Shown one piece after another: positions 50,901 to 60,477 of a stretch of 64,000 nt of DNA. This stretch comes from Callaeas wilsoni (Eukaryota; Chordata; Aves; Passeriformes; Callaeidae), in assembly GCA_013398955.1 (NCBI GenBank), contig VWPU01003140.1, forward strand, positions 1-64,000, in the 5' to 3' direction. The position numbers and the translations under genes were made by a program. The notes below the pieces were generated by a model. The model saw only the letters and a program-made list of their open reading frames with translations. It ran no database searches and had not been told where the DNA came from. The first letter of the stretch is position 1. Each line of letters opens with the position of its first letter.

Positions 50901-53900
50901 AGCCTCACTTTTACTGTACCAGAGAAATTTTATAGTTTAAAAAGAAGACAGAACAGACCATGCTATGAAAGAGAAGTACTGAAAAAATCAGGTTATTCAT
51001 CTGGAGACTTCAGAGTGGGAAGCGACTCATGAGAACACCAAGTTAATGCTCTGATTTCACAGAAACAGAAATACTGTTCATGGTCAAAGCCTAAGGCAGT
51101 GTCTAATCAAACACCTCTCCACATTGTCCACAATCTCTCTGTCCCTGGAAAGAGGCTGTAAATAATAAACCGAAGTCACGTGGGTTTATTTGTTATAAAA
51201 CCAAGAACCATGAATTGGACTTAATTACCTAACAAGAATGGCACTTCACAGCACAGATCAGGCCATTTTTCTGCTTGGTAGAACTGGCTGTAATGTAAGA
51301 TGCTAAGATCCAAAGATTAGAAGGATTTCCTGAGATACCAACTGAATCCCTTGCAGTCAGTATGCAAAGAACAGCTTCCCTGGCTACTCGGATAACTATC
51401 TTCAAAACAATTCAAAGCTCTTGGGTAGCTGACTTTACCTGTAAATCCAGGTTTGCAGGCACAGTTGTAGCGATTAATGCCATCAATACAGTCCCCATGA
51501 ATGCACGGGTTACTGGCGCAGTCGTCAAAGTTATTTTCACAGTTTACTCCTGCATTAAAAAAAAAAAAAGGGAGGGGTTAGAGGAATAAGGAAGGTAAAT
51601 CTTATAAAGAAGGCAACAAAACTATTTCCCCAAAATAGCCAAATTAGGAATCCCACCTGCTTCAAAGCCACATTGGGGGCAACTTAAATAGGTGGTGATG
51701 TAGAAGCACTGCAACACCAAGGAATGTCACCTGAGTCACTGGGTGCTGACTGAATATGACCCTGGACTTGTAATAAATATTTAAACAAAGGAATAAACCT
51801 TTTGAACACTATGCCTAATTTTTCTGCAGGCCTTATTTTTTAAGAGTAAAGAGGAAGCAAATTCTCCCAAGATAGCTGCAGTACCAGTGAGGGTTAGGCA
51901 ATCCACATGAACACACCAAAGTTCAGCAAGGAAAAGCAACGTGAAAATGATACTCTCATACCATAATCTGTCTCAAACCTAGCACGCACCAAAGCACACA
52001 GCAGAAATAATTACATGCTTGAATTCTGCTTGAATCCAAGCCTTTCTACCTTGTGTTTTACGAACCTGAGGTGCCCAGCAAGCAGTTGCACTGGTAGCCG
52101 TTGACCAGGTCGATGCAGCGCCCTTGGTGCAGGCAAGGATTGCTGTGGCACTCGTCTATCTGCTCACTGCATATGGCACCCATGTAGCCAGGATTACAGA
52201 CACACGTGTACGAATCAATGCCATCCTGGCACTCCCCGTGGTGGCAAGGATCGGGATCACAGTTGTTGATGTTCTCCTCACACAGAGGGCCAGTAAAACC
52301 TGAGGGAAAACGATGAGCGGGAGTAAGAAAGAAGTTAACTGGTAGGGTGCTGCAGCGAATATAATGCAGGCATAGAAGGAATCGTATCGAGAATCAGCAA
52401 AGTGGCAGAGAGCACAAAGGGTAACTGGGCACCACAACTGCATTTCCAGCCCTGGAACACAGCACTGTTCACAGCACTACGGAACAACATCATGCACGGA
52501 GAGCCCTGGCACTGGAAGTGGTCACCTTCCGTTTATTTGGAACAGTAGCCATGAGAGGAATCATGTAAATCTCCATCACAAGTATTTACTTGCATCAGCA
52601 TAAACTATCTGAAGGCACACTCCTGCCCATTATTTCCTCTACACAGCAACAGGGGGACAGAGTGGGCCTGACCTTGTTAGAATGAGAAATTACTGCCAAG
52701 ATGCTGCTGAAACCTTCCCAAGGGAGCTCCCTTGGCTCATGTCAAAGCTTCTGCAGCTCTGCTTATTACAAAGTTTCTTGCCTCTTTCACTGGGAAACTT
52801 TTCAGTGACTGCAATCAAGCACCAACTGCAAATTTATTGAAGGCTGCATGCAATCTCTTGGTTAGGAGCAATGAAACAAGCAGCAATTTGGCCTGTTTCA
52901 TCCTGCTTCAGCTGGGAAACATCCTGAGCAGCAGAGAGGGACTGAACCCGTGCACAAAGAGGCCTGAAGGGCTCGGGAAGCTAAGGGCAGCAAACAACTC
53001 CCTCAAGAGCCCTGTTTGCCATGACGGAGCAGAGCGACATGAGACGGGGACAATTTCAGATAAATGGTTTTCAGAGCTGAGGTTTTGGAGCAACAGCTCA
53101 AGCTGCCTTCCAGCAGCTGAAGATCAGGAAGGCAGAACTTCAAATTTCAAGACACCAACTGGAGACTGATACAAACCAAGCTGCAGGGAATTTCAACAGC
53201 TGAAGAGTGGTTCTCACCTGAGTGTTATAAGTGGATAAGAGGCTCCCCATTTTTCATACAGGTTTGTGGTTATTTCTGTGGTCAAACATACCAGGTGACG
53301 GCTAACATTTCCAAGTTCTGCGAACGTATGCTTGGATGAATGGGTGTGGAAGTGGGTGGGGAGAGGGAAGGGAAGCTAGTTAGAGAGATGGATATAAAAA
53401 GATGTTAGGGAAGGAGGAAAAACAAACCGATAAGGGGACAAACGGTGGCAGAGGGGGGAAAAAAAAGAGGGCAGAGACAAATAAAAGAGGAAAGACCTGA
53501 AACAACTCAAGAAAAGAAAAGCCATGATCTACCACTGGGAAGGAGAAGTGGAATAATGCCAGAAGGGAAAGAAAAGACAAAAAGCAAGCAGTAAATAGAG
53601 CTATCTGTACAGCATTTGGGCAAACATTTTGCAGTTTTCAATCACGTCGGCAGCCGGCGATTACCATTCAGGGAACACATCACTCATATTATGAGATTAA
53701 CAGAGCAAGAACATACCCAAACATCACTGTCCAGTAACTGACCTGCCCCCATGAAGAATTCCACATTTCAGTCTTACAGAAGGCTGTCAATATTAAATAT
53801 AAGACTTAGCACACGTTCATTCAAAAGTCATTACCGTGCCTGCTACTGCAGCTCAACTGAGCCACTTGTAGATCAGGAATATTTCTGGATCTCTTAACTG

Positions 53901-56900
53901 AGCATACCTCACCAAAACATGATTTTTGTCTTTGCAGAAAAGAGTCAAACCAGGAACAAACCATTTGAATACAGAACATGAGAATCCTTCAGACAGGATG
54001 GAAAACAGCCCTAGTACAGAGTCCCTCTTCCATTTTCAGTCAAAGATTTACCCAGGGATTTTACTAGGAGCTGCTGCTTCAGTAACATGCTTTTGGTTGC
54101 TTTCAGCCTGAAAATGTTCCATGCATCATCTGCCTTCACGGAAACAGCTGTCTTCCCTCCTCAGGTGGGAAACCTAGAATTTCTGTATTGAGGCGATTTA
54201 TGCAGTTTTAGTGCCAAATTCAGAACTTGCTTTCCAAGGCACAGCTCTCCACATTCTCCTCCTCTACGTGACCCAACGCCCTCCTAGGCCTGATAAGCTC
54301 TGCACTCTCAGGGAATGAGAGCAACCAGAACACACACCAGCTTGAGAAAGACTAAAACAGTTTCCAAGTTTGGAGAAGATTTGAGCTTTTCCTTCCTTTT
54401 GCAAGTGTCTGCTGAGTTTGCCACATGAAATAATCAAAAGGAAAATTCTGACCACAGTAATTATTCCTCTCCTGGTCAGAACTACTGCATTCTCCTTCTT
54501 CCAACAAATTCAATGCCTCTTCAGGAGCTCTGAGAACGGTGGAGACTACGTGTGTGAAAAGACAGGCTGGTTTTAGGCTAATCTCTGCTACATACTGTGC
54601 AGTGAAGTCAAATTTGTCTTAATAATTTGAATTATTGGAATGATTCAAAACGAGAAAAGTCGCACATAAATCTAGCCAACCTCAGTGCACATTACTGGGA
54701 CAGAGATAGCTCCAGGAATTGCTCAGCTTCTTCCCTAATGGAAGAGCTAAAGCCAAGGCATTTCATACCTGAATCTGTATCATGAGCAGTGTAATCATGC
54801 ACCATTAACTGAAAGCAACCAAGAGTAGTTCCTTACTGAGAATTAGAATATAACAGCTCGGAACCCTCTTATTTGACCAGATGTAAAAATGAAGATAAAT
54901 ACCTATCTACATCACCCCTGGAGGTCTGAAGATAAGAAAATCCTATAATTAAACCTGACGCTTCTAAATATGCAATTCACCAGGCATTAAAAAAGTCACC
55001 TGAGTTCCAGCCACAATCAAAATTTCTGTGTGATACCTGACAAATCATTTCACCTACTCTGGCAGGCAGCTACTGAGTGGTATTTCTTCCACAGCTGTTA
55101 CTGCATTTCAGTCTCAGCCTTTTGACATAAAATAGCCTGATGCAACAGAAACCAGAATGCACAGTAGCACTGCTCTGTCCATCTCCTGCTTTTCAACTGT
55201 ACATTTCTCCTGACTTGGGAGAAAGGAAGGTAAGCCACAGATAGGAGCCTTCACGCTGATGTTTTTCCATATGTGGATTCCAAAGTTAACACAGAAGAAG
55301 CTGTCATCTTCTGGGAAGCAAAAGATGGTGAACTTAACTGCCACGAGTGAAAAGCTTTCTCTGCTTAAATACTATTCCCTGCACAAAGGAGTAGACAAAG
55401 CCTCACAACAAACAAGCAGCATTTCAGAGAAAGCAAGAAGAAACACTGACATCTTTGTGATGAGCCTTTCCTGTATTTAGATTACTTGCTATCTCCACCC
55501 AGGGGCTCTGCACACGAGACTGACCTGTGGCACACTGGCACTCGTAGCCGTTGGGGTGATCAATACATTTGGCTCCGTTGAGACACGGCGTGCTGGAGCA
55601 GTCGTCTATGTCAATCTGACACACAGCACCATTGAATCCTGAAGGGCAGAGAAACAGATGCAAATCCACAAAGTCACTCAAGGAGCTCACCTAGACAGCT
55701 GCACCGTCAGGAATTACCTAGCAGCAAATCCTCAAACCCACCCAAATACGAGCTCAGCAAATCTACATTCGATGGCGTCATTAAGCACGCACACCACGCC
55801 CTGGGTGGACCGGCTCCTCGTCCAACCCAGCCTCCAAAGATTCTGTCTTCCAGGTCAAGGGAGCCTCAGCTTGAAAACTGAGATGGCCAAGTCAAACAGA
55901 AATGAAGCAGATGGAGCTCAAGCGGTACCCACCACTGGGCAGCACATGCCTGCCTGTAAAACTGAGAGCCCACCAGTAAAAATCTTTGAGGCAATCAAAG
56001 CAAGTAGCTAAAAATAAAATAACATCACTAGAGCTTTCAGACTGGAATTACTACAGCAGGATGGAATGTGGTACAATACAGCACTGGTACTTCCAATACT
56101 GGAACTTTCTTGAAATAGTTAACCAAGTATTGACAGCTGATGTGAGATGATGCAGATCCTTGGGCAGTTTGAGAAAAAAAAATAAAAAATCAGGAATTCT
56201 TCTTGGAGGAAGGAACCAAAGCAAGAGCCTGAACATAATGAGAAGGGATGCAGAGCAGGCTTTTGTCCTGTATATTCCAAACTCGAAATTTTTTATAAGC
56301 CATGAAGAAAACAAGCGATGTTCACTCTACAGCTAACATTGATCCCTCAGCTCAGCACTTTTCCTTTTCAAGTGGAGCCAAACCCTCCTCCTGCAAGCAG
56401 CATAAACTATGCTGATGCAAAACCAGCTTCTGGCTAAAAACCTCAGAAAAAGACAAAAAGCGTGCAGAGGGTCTGATCTTTAAAATGCTGAGAATCTCAC
56501 TGAAGTTTCCACAATACCAGAAGCTCGTGTTGCCAGCTACCCCTTCAGATGAGGTGCCCAGCTGTGTGTTTCTCAATGCTCACCCAGTTACAGGCACAAT
56601 ATTACTGCAACCAACGCAGAACTACTCTGATTTAACAGTGACTGCAGCTCGCTCACTCAAACAGGTGCTGCCCTAAGGACAACAGAAGCTCACGAGAAGC
56701 ATGTCACCCACAACATCTGTGCAGCCCTTGGCAGCGTGAAGCAGGAAAAGCTTCCAGAAATAAGAACTCACCAGGAGGACAGACGCAGAGGAAGCGGTTG
56801 ACTTTATCAAGACACACTCCGTTGTTCACACAGGGGTTACTTAGACATTCATCAATATCTTCTTCACAGTGAACTCCTTTAAAACCTGTTAAAAAAAATA

Positions 56901-59900
56901 AAAAGAAGAGGTGACTGAAGGCAGTAGAAAGTGCCCTTGAGAGTGTAACTACCTCTTATACCAGTGCTGAAAGTCTAAGCAGAGTTTCATTGCGAGTTTG
57001 CAGTCTGGCCAGAAACGATGAGGTAAGAATATACACCAGAGGTTAAAAAGGGATGCTGAATGTGTAGGCTTCACTGTTGCTGAAGATGCTCACCCAATCA
57101 GCAACAGCAGAAGTCTATGCTGAATTCACACCTCATGTTTTCTTTCACTTGAGAAGAGGTTATGTTAATTACTTTGTAAAAGGTATAGAAACAAACACAA
57201 CAGGTAGTTTTAGCTCAAGGGCTTTTAGCTAATAGCAGAGTACAAGGGAAACATTAAGAAGGGTGAAATACTTGGAACTGGCATTCCACCTCTCAAAACA
57301 GATTATATATTAATAAATACTATATTAATTAAAACTCATTGCAATTGTCATGGTATCAGCTGATGACCTGCAGGGGTCACAATTCTTTATATTTATATTT
57401 TTAGTACTTTTAAAGTCTGTGCAACTGGCAATTTGCATCCTTTTCTTTTTTCACCACTTTCTATTAGAGTGCAAAACAGAAGAATAACATTGGTCATTGG
57501 TTACATTGGCCATACAAATTTTAGAAGCACAATTTCAATCAAGTAGTGATTTCTTTACAGTTACTTCCTCAGTTCAATGGGAGCCTGCATCATTTGGGGG
57601 ATTTTAAGCAAAGAAAAACCCTGAACACCATTATCCAAAATCATCATATGCATACCTCGAAACACAGTCACGCTTTTAAAGGTTGCACCTGCTTTGCTTT
57701 CACAAAGAGAAGGCTCTGCACATGCACTTTACCAGGTACAGTAACAAATATATTCACACACGCTCGGCTCAGAAGGCGAGCTTCCCTCCCTGATATGGGG
57801 ACTGGTTTCTTTCTCAGTCCTCTAATTGCTCCCTCCCTCCCACACACAAATGCCAGGTCCTCCTGGCTGGTGCCACCACAGCGGGCTCTCTCTCACCATC
57901 TAGCCTCAGCCCTCTGCAGCTTTGTGCTCCTCCTCAGAGGAGCTGGCAGCCCTCCCCGAGCTCTGCCTTCCGGCTTCTTCCTTCGCTGGAAATCCCACCT
58001 GGGTCACAACGCCCCTCACCTGGCATACAGAGACACGTGAACCCTCCGATTTTATCCAGGCAGGTGGCATCGTTTTGGCACGGATTTGAGTGGCACTCAT
58101 TGATGTCCATCTCGCAGCGAGGTCCTGTGTAGCCCTTCAAACACTCACAGTGGAAAGAGCCCTCTGTGTTGACGCATTTCCCGGCGTGTTCACACGGATT
58201 GCTGTTTGCTGCAAGGAAAGCGTAGACATGTGTGTGTGTGAAACCTCTCCTCAGAGCAGGAAAGCCACAGCATTCTCTATTAGTCATGGTCTTTTCCAGT
58301 GGGCATTCCTTCCTGGCAAGTAATATCGGGGAAAGGCTGTTCATCCTTCTGGGGAGAGGCTACTGAAGAAAACAGTGGCAGTTACTTGCCTGCCAGGGGC
58401 AAAAAGAATGATTGCTGTCACTATCAGGGACCAAGGGAGTAACTCTGCTTCATATTACTAATGACAGTGCTTAAGAGAAAGGTATCAGCTAGCGGGGATT
58501 AGAGAACTATTGATGTTTTCAAGGCCTTATTTCCAGATCATATTTTACATGTACTTCATTCTTGAGGCTGACAAGATGCCGCCACAGCCACAGAACAACC
58601 AAACTTGTCCTTTTTGTGTTTTCAGAAAGAAACAGCACTCTTGTCCAAGGCAGACTGAGGAAGGAAATTCAAAGAAGTGCTTCTTTCCAACCCTTCCATG
58701 AGCGCTGGTTAGGCATTACCTTCACGCATCACGCTCTAGAAGCATGAACGAGCACTCACAAAACTGTGAGTGAGTCTGTAAGAGCCCAGCTAATCCCCAA
58801 AACAACACAACAGCATGCTATCAGAGAACTACAGCTTTAAAAGCCCACGTGGTCACCAGTCTTGGAAGGCACTCAAAAGATCCAGCCATATTCTGGCTGT
58901 CAAACAGCCCTGATGTATTTCTACCGAGGCCGTAGCTGCAACAGCTCCCACATGAACTGCAGTTCTCTCATTGTACCCTGCAGTTCTAAGGGACAGCTTA
59001 ATTATCACATCTGTTTGCAGGCACTCCCCACACAATGCTAAAGCCCTCTTGCACAAGGAAGAACGGTTAAGCATCTCGTTGCTTTTCACATTCCAGTTCA
59101 AGCATGGACAGCTACTCCGGCTCAGCCCTTTGCCCCAGCTCTCACACAAGGCTTAAAATGCCTCTAAAGACACGGAAGGGGGAGAGCACGAAAGGAGTCA
59201 CGTTTATGTGGAGAAGCTGTGACAAAATGTGCATTGCTGCACTCACAGGGAGCAAACAAACTCACCCATTGCACATTCATCCACATCCTCAGTGCAGTCT
59301 GCTCCCTTATGGCCTTGAGGACAGGTGCAGATGTAGTTCCCATTCACGGGGTTGGTGTCACACAGAGCACCTTTCTGGCACGGATTGCTAACGCAGGCAT
59401 CATCCAAGTGGCACAGAAGACCTAAAGAAGCATCCCAGAGTATATTAAAATAGAGAGATGCAGCAGTCAGACTGTATTTTACACAAATTCCATGTCCTGA
59501 TATTTCAAATAGAGACTCCCACTGCTAGAAACTTGAGCAATATCTTACAGGCTTGAGTCTCTGAACTACCGTAGGGAACTCATCACACACTTACAGAACA
59601 TTATATTTAAACACAAATTCTGTTACTTTAGAGGTGTCTCCAGCACTTCTGAAGCACTCAAGTGGCTGACCATTATCAAAATCTCTTCCTTGGAGCACTT
59701 AACTAACTCTTCTCTCAAACCAGCATGATAATTCTTCTGACAGCTGAAAAGGTGCACATGAAGCTCACTTTAATTCAGATATGCAGGTCACTTTTATTGC
59801 CATGTAGTTAGGAGATACACTTTCACCTAACCTAAACCAGAAAGTTTTCCACCATACCAGTGAGGATGCCCAGATCCTCACACAATCACATAAAAATACC

Positions 59901-60477
59901 TAAATTTGCCTTCCAGACTCATACAGTTATTGTAAGGGGCACAGAGCAAGTCACACTCATGTGCAACTTCTCAAGCGAATACAGATTCTGCTAACGGCTA
60001 GAAAAAGATCTTTCCCTGCAACCTAAACTGTAATGAGTTTGTCTTCTAGTCTGGTACAAACACTTCTTTGTGCCAGGCTAGAGGGGTTTAACAGGTCCCT
60101 GCTCATGGCCAGTGCTTTTCCCTTTGTTTCTCCCGGTTTGGTGGCGAAGCGTGTAAAATTAACACGCCGCTTTAAACAAGGGCATAAACCCCAGGAAGCA
60201 CCTTCCGTGAAGTGCCAGACTTCGGCAAGTTTTCTGCCCTCACCTGCCTTTCCCTCTGGACAAATGCAGGAGAAGGAAGCCACCCTGTCGATGCAGGTGG
60301 AGCCGTTGGCGCAGGAGGCGGTGAAGCAGTCGTCGATGTTCTTGCTGCAGTCGTCCCCGCTCCAGCCATTGACACAGACACAGGCGTAGCCCCCGTTGTG
60401 GTTGGTGCAGGTGCCCCCGTTCTGGCAGGCGTTGGGCTGCAGCTGGCATTCGTCCACATCCTCGGTGCAGAACTGGC
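19651..60477 (-). CDS. NOTCH2: Notch receptor 2, partial (28 exons; human exons 6-34 lacking exon 15)
   Basis: Single-pass receptor for Delta/Jagged ligands. Ligand binding triggers two cleavages, and the intracellular domain then activates RBPJ targets in the nucleus. The exons listed in the next entries join in one frame: 6411 nt after a 2-nt split codon, 2136 residues plus stop. They cover EGF repeats from number 5 onward, three LNR modules, the heterodimerisation domain, the membrane segment, RAM, ankyrin repeats and the PEST tail. NOTCH2 rather than NOTCH1 is shown by the NMQVYA C terminus, the tail sequence and linkage to PHGDH/HMGCS2. The signal peptide and EGF1-4 (exons 1-5) lie beyond 64000. 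EGF18 has no exon here. All junctions are AG/GT. Confidence 0.97.
21903..23034 (-). CDS. NOTCH2: NOTCH2 exons 31-33: ankyrin repeats
   Basis: Exon 31 (23034-22733, 302 bp), exon 32 (22391-22244, 148 bp) and exon 33 (22000-21903, 98 bp) encode the ankyrin repeats. Motifs include [32 protein letters not shown] and [11 protein letters not shown]. This domain binds RBPJ and Mastermind. It is the most conserved part of the gene in the window. Exon lengths equal those of NOTCH1 exons 32 and 33. Confidence 0.96.
24083..24272. repeat. 38-bp minisatellite in NOTCH2 intron 30
   Basis: Five copies start at 24083, 24121, 24159, 24197 and 24235. Landmarks are GGCTGAGATGGCAGC and GGGAACCACGCTCTGCCAG. The three middle copies are identical. 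It lies about 1.05 kb from exon 31. The three overlapping minus-strand frames over it are repeats of one peptide and are not genes. Confidence 0.92.
27483..28235 (-). CDS. NOTCH2: NOTCH2 exons 29-30: RAM-ankyrin linker
   Basis: Exon 29 (28235-28139, 97 bp) carries the acidic/serine-poor linker with EHW and QPKRAK. Exon 30 (27651-27483, 169 bp) carries [11 protein letters not shown] and [10 protein letters not shown], both conserved in Notch intracellular domains. Exon 29 ends and exon 30 begins in phase 0. Confidence 0.94.
28848..29058 (-). CDS. NOTCH2: NOTCH2 exon 28: transmembrane segment and RAM
   Basis: 211 bp. The hydrophobic membrane span ([19 protein letters not shown]) is followed by the gamma-secretase S3 region GVMM and the stop-transfer/NLS KRKRK. 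Then comes the RBPJ-binding RAM motif LWLPEG. After S3 cleavage the part downstream is the active signal. Confidence 0.96.
29851..30580 (-). CDS. NOTCH2: NOTCH2 exons 26-27: third LNR and heterodimerisation domain
   Basis: Exon 26 (30580-30233, 348 bp) encodes the third LNR (CGWDGLDC) and the N-terminal heterodimerisation domain with IIVVLMPP. It also carries a furin-type S1 site, RSRR followed by S. Exon 27 (29993-29851, 143 bp) encodes the C-terminal half ([10 protein letters not shown]) up to the region of the S2 metalloprotease cut. The stretch after the S1 site is longer and more basic (VVVRKHREL) than in human. Confidence 0.94.
31301..31830 (-). CDS. NOTCH2: NOTCH2 exon 25: last EGF repeats and LNR modules
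   Basis: 530 bp. It encodes the final EGF repeats ([12 protein letters not shown] and the PPYYYCQC segment), then Lin12-Notch repeats with the CxWDGGDC and CLFDNFEC motifs. These bind calcium and hold the receptor closed over its S2 cleavage site. Cysteines and acidic calcium ligands look complete. Confidence 0.95.
32349..34677 (-). CDS. NOTCH2: NOTCH2 exons 23-24: membrane-proximal EGF repeats
   Basis: Exon 23 (34677-34432, 246 bp) encodes the repeats starting NVDDC and DINEC. Exon 24 (32461-32349, 113 bp) encodes the repeat with the conserved [11 protein letters not shown] sequence. Exon 24 ends in phase 0 on a proline codon, and exon 25 continues GYSGAKC. The first repeat of exon 23 has a slightly longer first loop than human NOTCH2. 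Confidence 0.93.
36755..44298 (-). CDS. NOTCH2: NOTCH2 exons 18-22: EGF21-EGF28
   Basis: Exon 18 (44298-44070, 229 bp) encodes most of EGF21, then EGF22 and the start of EGF23. Exon 19 (41710-41509, 202 bp) encodes EGF23-24. Exon 20 (39007-38854, 154 bp) encodes EGF25 and the link into EGF26. Exon 21 (37912-37728, 185 bp) encodes EGF26-27. Exon 22 (36887-36755, 133 bp) encodes EGF28. EGF22-28 lies in the segment that includes the Abruptex region of fly Notch. Exons 20 and 22 begin in phase 0. No cysteine loss was seen. Confidence 0.93.
41303..41352 (+). mobile_element. CR1 LINE 3' end remnant
   Basis: GGTTGGAACTAGATCATCTT, then AAGGTCTCTTCCAGCCC, then ATTCTATGATT match the terminal 50 bases of CR1. 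It sits in NOTCH2 intron 19, about 160 bases from the exon 19 donor, and is inserted antisense to the gene. Confidence 0.85.
47096..47468 (-). CDS. NOTCH2: NOTCH2 exons 16-17: EGF19-EGF20 and start of EGF21
   Basis: Exon 16 (47468-47349, 120 bp) starts [11 protein letters not shown] and encodes EGF19. Its first NC supplies the last cysteine of the preceding repeat. Exon 17 (47248-47096, 153 bp) encodes EGF20 and the first residues of EGF21, ending at NIDDCLS with donor A/GTGGGT. In human, an exon for EGF18 separates exon 14 from exon 16; here only a 502-bp intron does. Confidence 0.93.
47971..49791 (-). CDS. NOTCH2: NOTCH2 exons 13-14: EGF15-EGF17
   Basis: Exon 13 (49791-49599, 193 bp) encodes EGF15 and the first part of EGF16. 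Exon 14 (48116-47971, 146 bp) finishes EGF16 and encodes EGF17 up to CRKGFKG, ending in phase 1. Both lengths match the vertebrate Notch pattern. The EGF16 start reads QADGC where human has VNEC, so the calcium-binding signature there looks weakened. The exon 14 donor is GTGAAA. Confidence 0.93.
51439..56885 (-). CDS. NOTCH2: NOTCH2 exons 9-12: EGF10-EGF14, ligand-binding region
   Basis: Exon 9 (56885-56772, 114 bp) is EGF10 and exon 10 (55638-55525, 114 bp) is EGF11. Exon 11 (52299-52066, 234 bp) is EGF12 and EGF13. Exon 12 (51549-51439, 111 bp) is EGF14. EGF11-12 is the established ligand-binding core of Notch receptors. Their cysteines and calcium-binding DIDDC and QIDEC starts are intact. 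EGF12 begins NINNC rather than NIDNC. The exon 11 donor is the unusual GTTCGT. Confidence 0.94.
58020..60477 (-). CDS. NOTCH2: NOTCH2 exons 6-8: EGF5-EGF9
   Basis: Exon 6 (60477-60244, 234 bp) encodes EGF5 and EGF6, including the calcium-binding DVDEC and NIDDC starts. Exon 7 (59421-59266, 156 bp) encodes EGF7. Exon 8 (58208-58020, 189 bp) completes EGF8 and encodes EGF9. Sizes and phases equal those of the NOTCH1/NOTCH2 exons with the same numbers, which anchors the numbering used here. All junctions are phase 1. Confidence 0.95.

Larger units (their letters stand above)
21001..60243 (-). other. NOTCH2: Large NOTCH2 introns: contents
   Basis: Introns over 1.4 kb are 23035-27482 (intron 30), 32462-34431, 34678-36754, 39008-41508, 41711-44069, 44299-47095, 48117-49598, 49792-51438 and 52300-55524; 57.0-58.0 and 59.4-60.2 kb are further long gaps. 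They are AT-rich. Apart from the repeats listed separately, only homopolymer runs stood out (A runs near 35500 and 40990; G/T-rich stretches near 27720-27790 and 46215-46290). I recognised no nested gene, tRNA or hairpin RNA, but small RNAs could easily be missed by eye. Confidence 0.5.
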
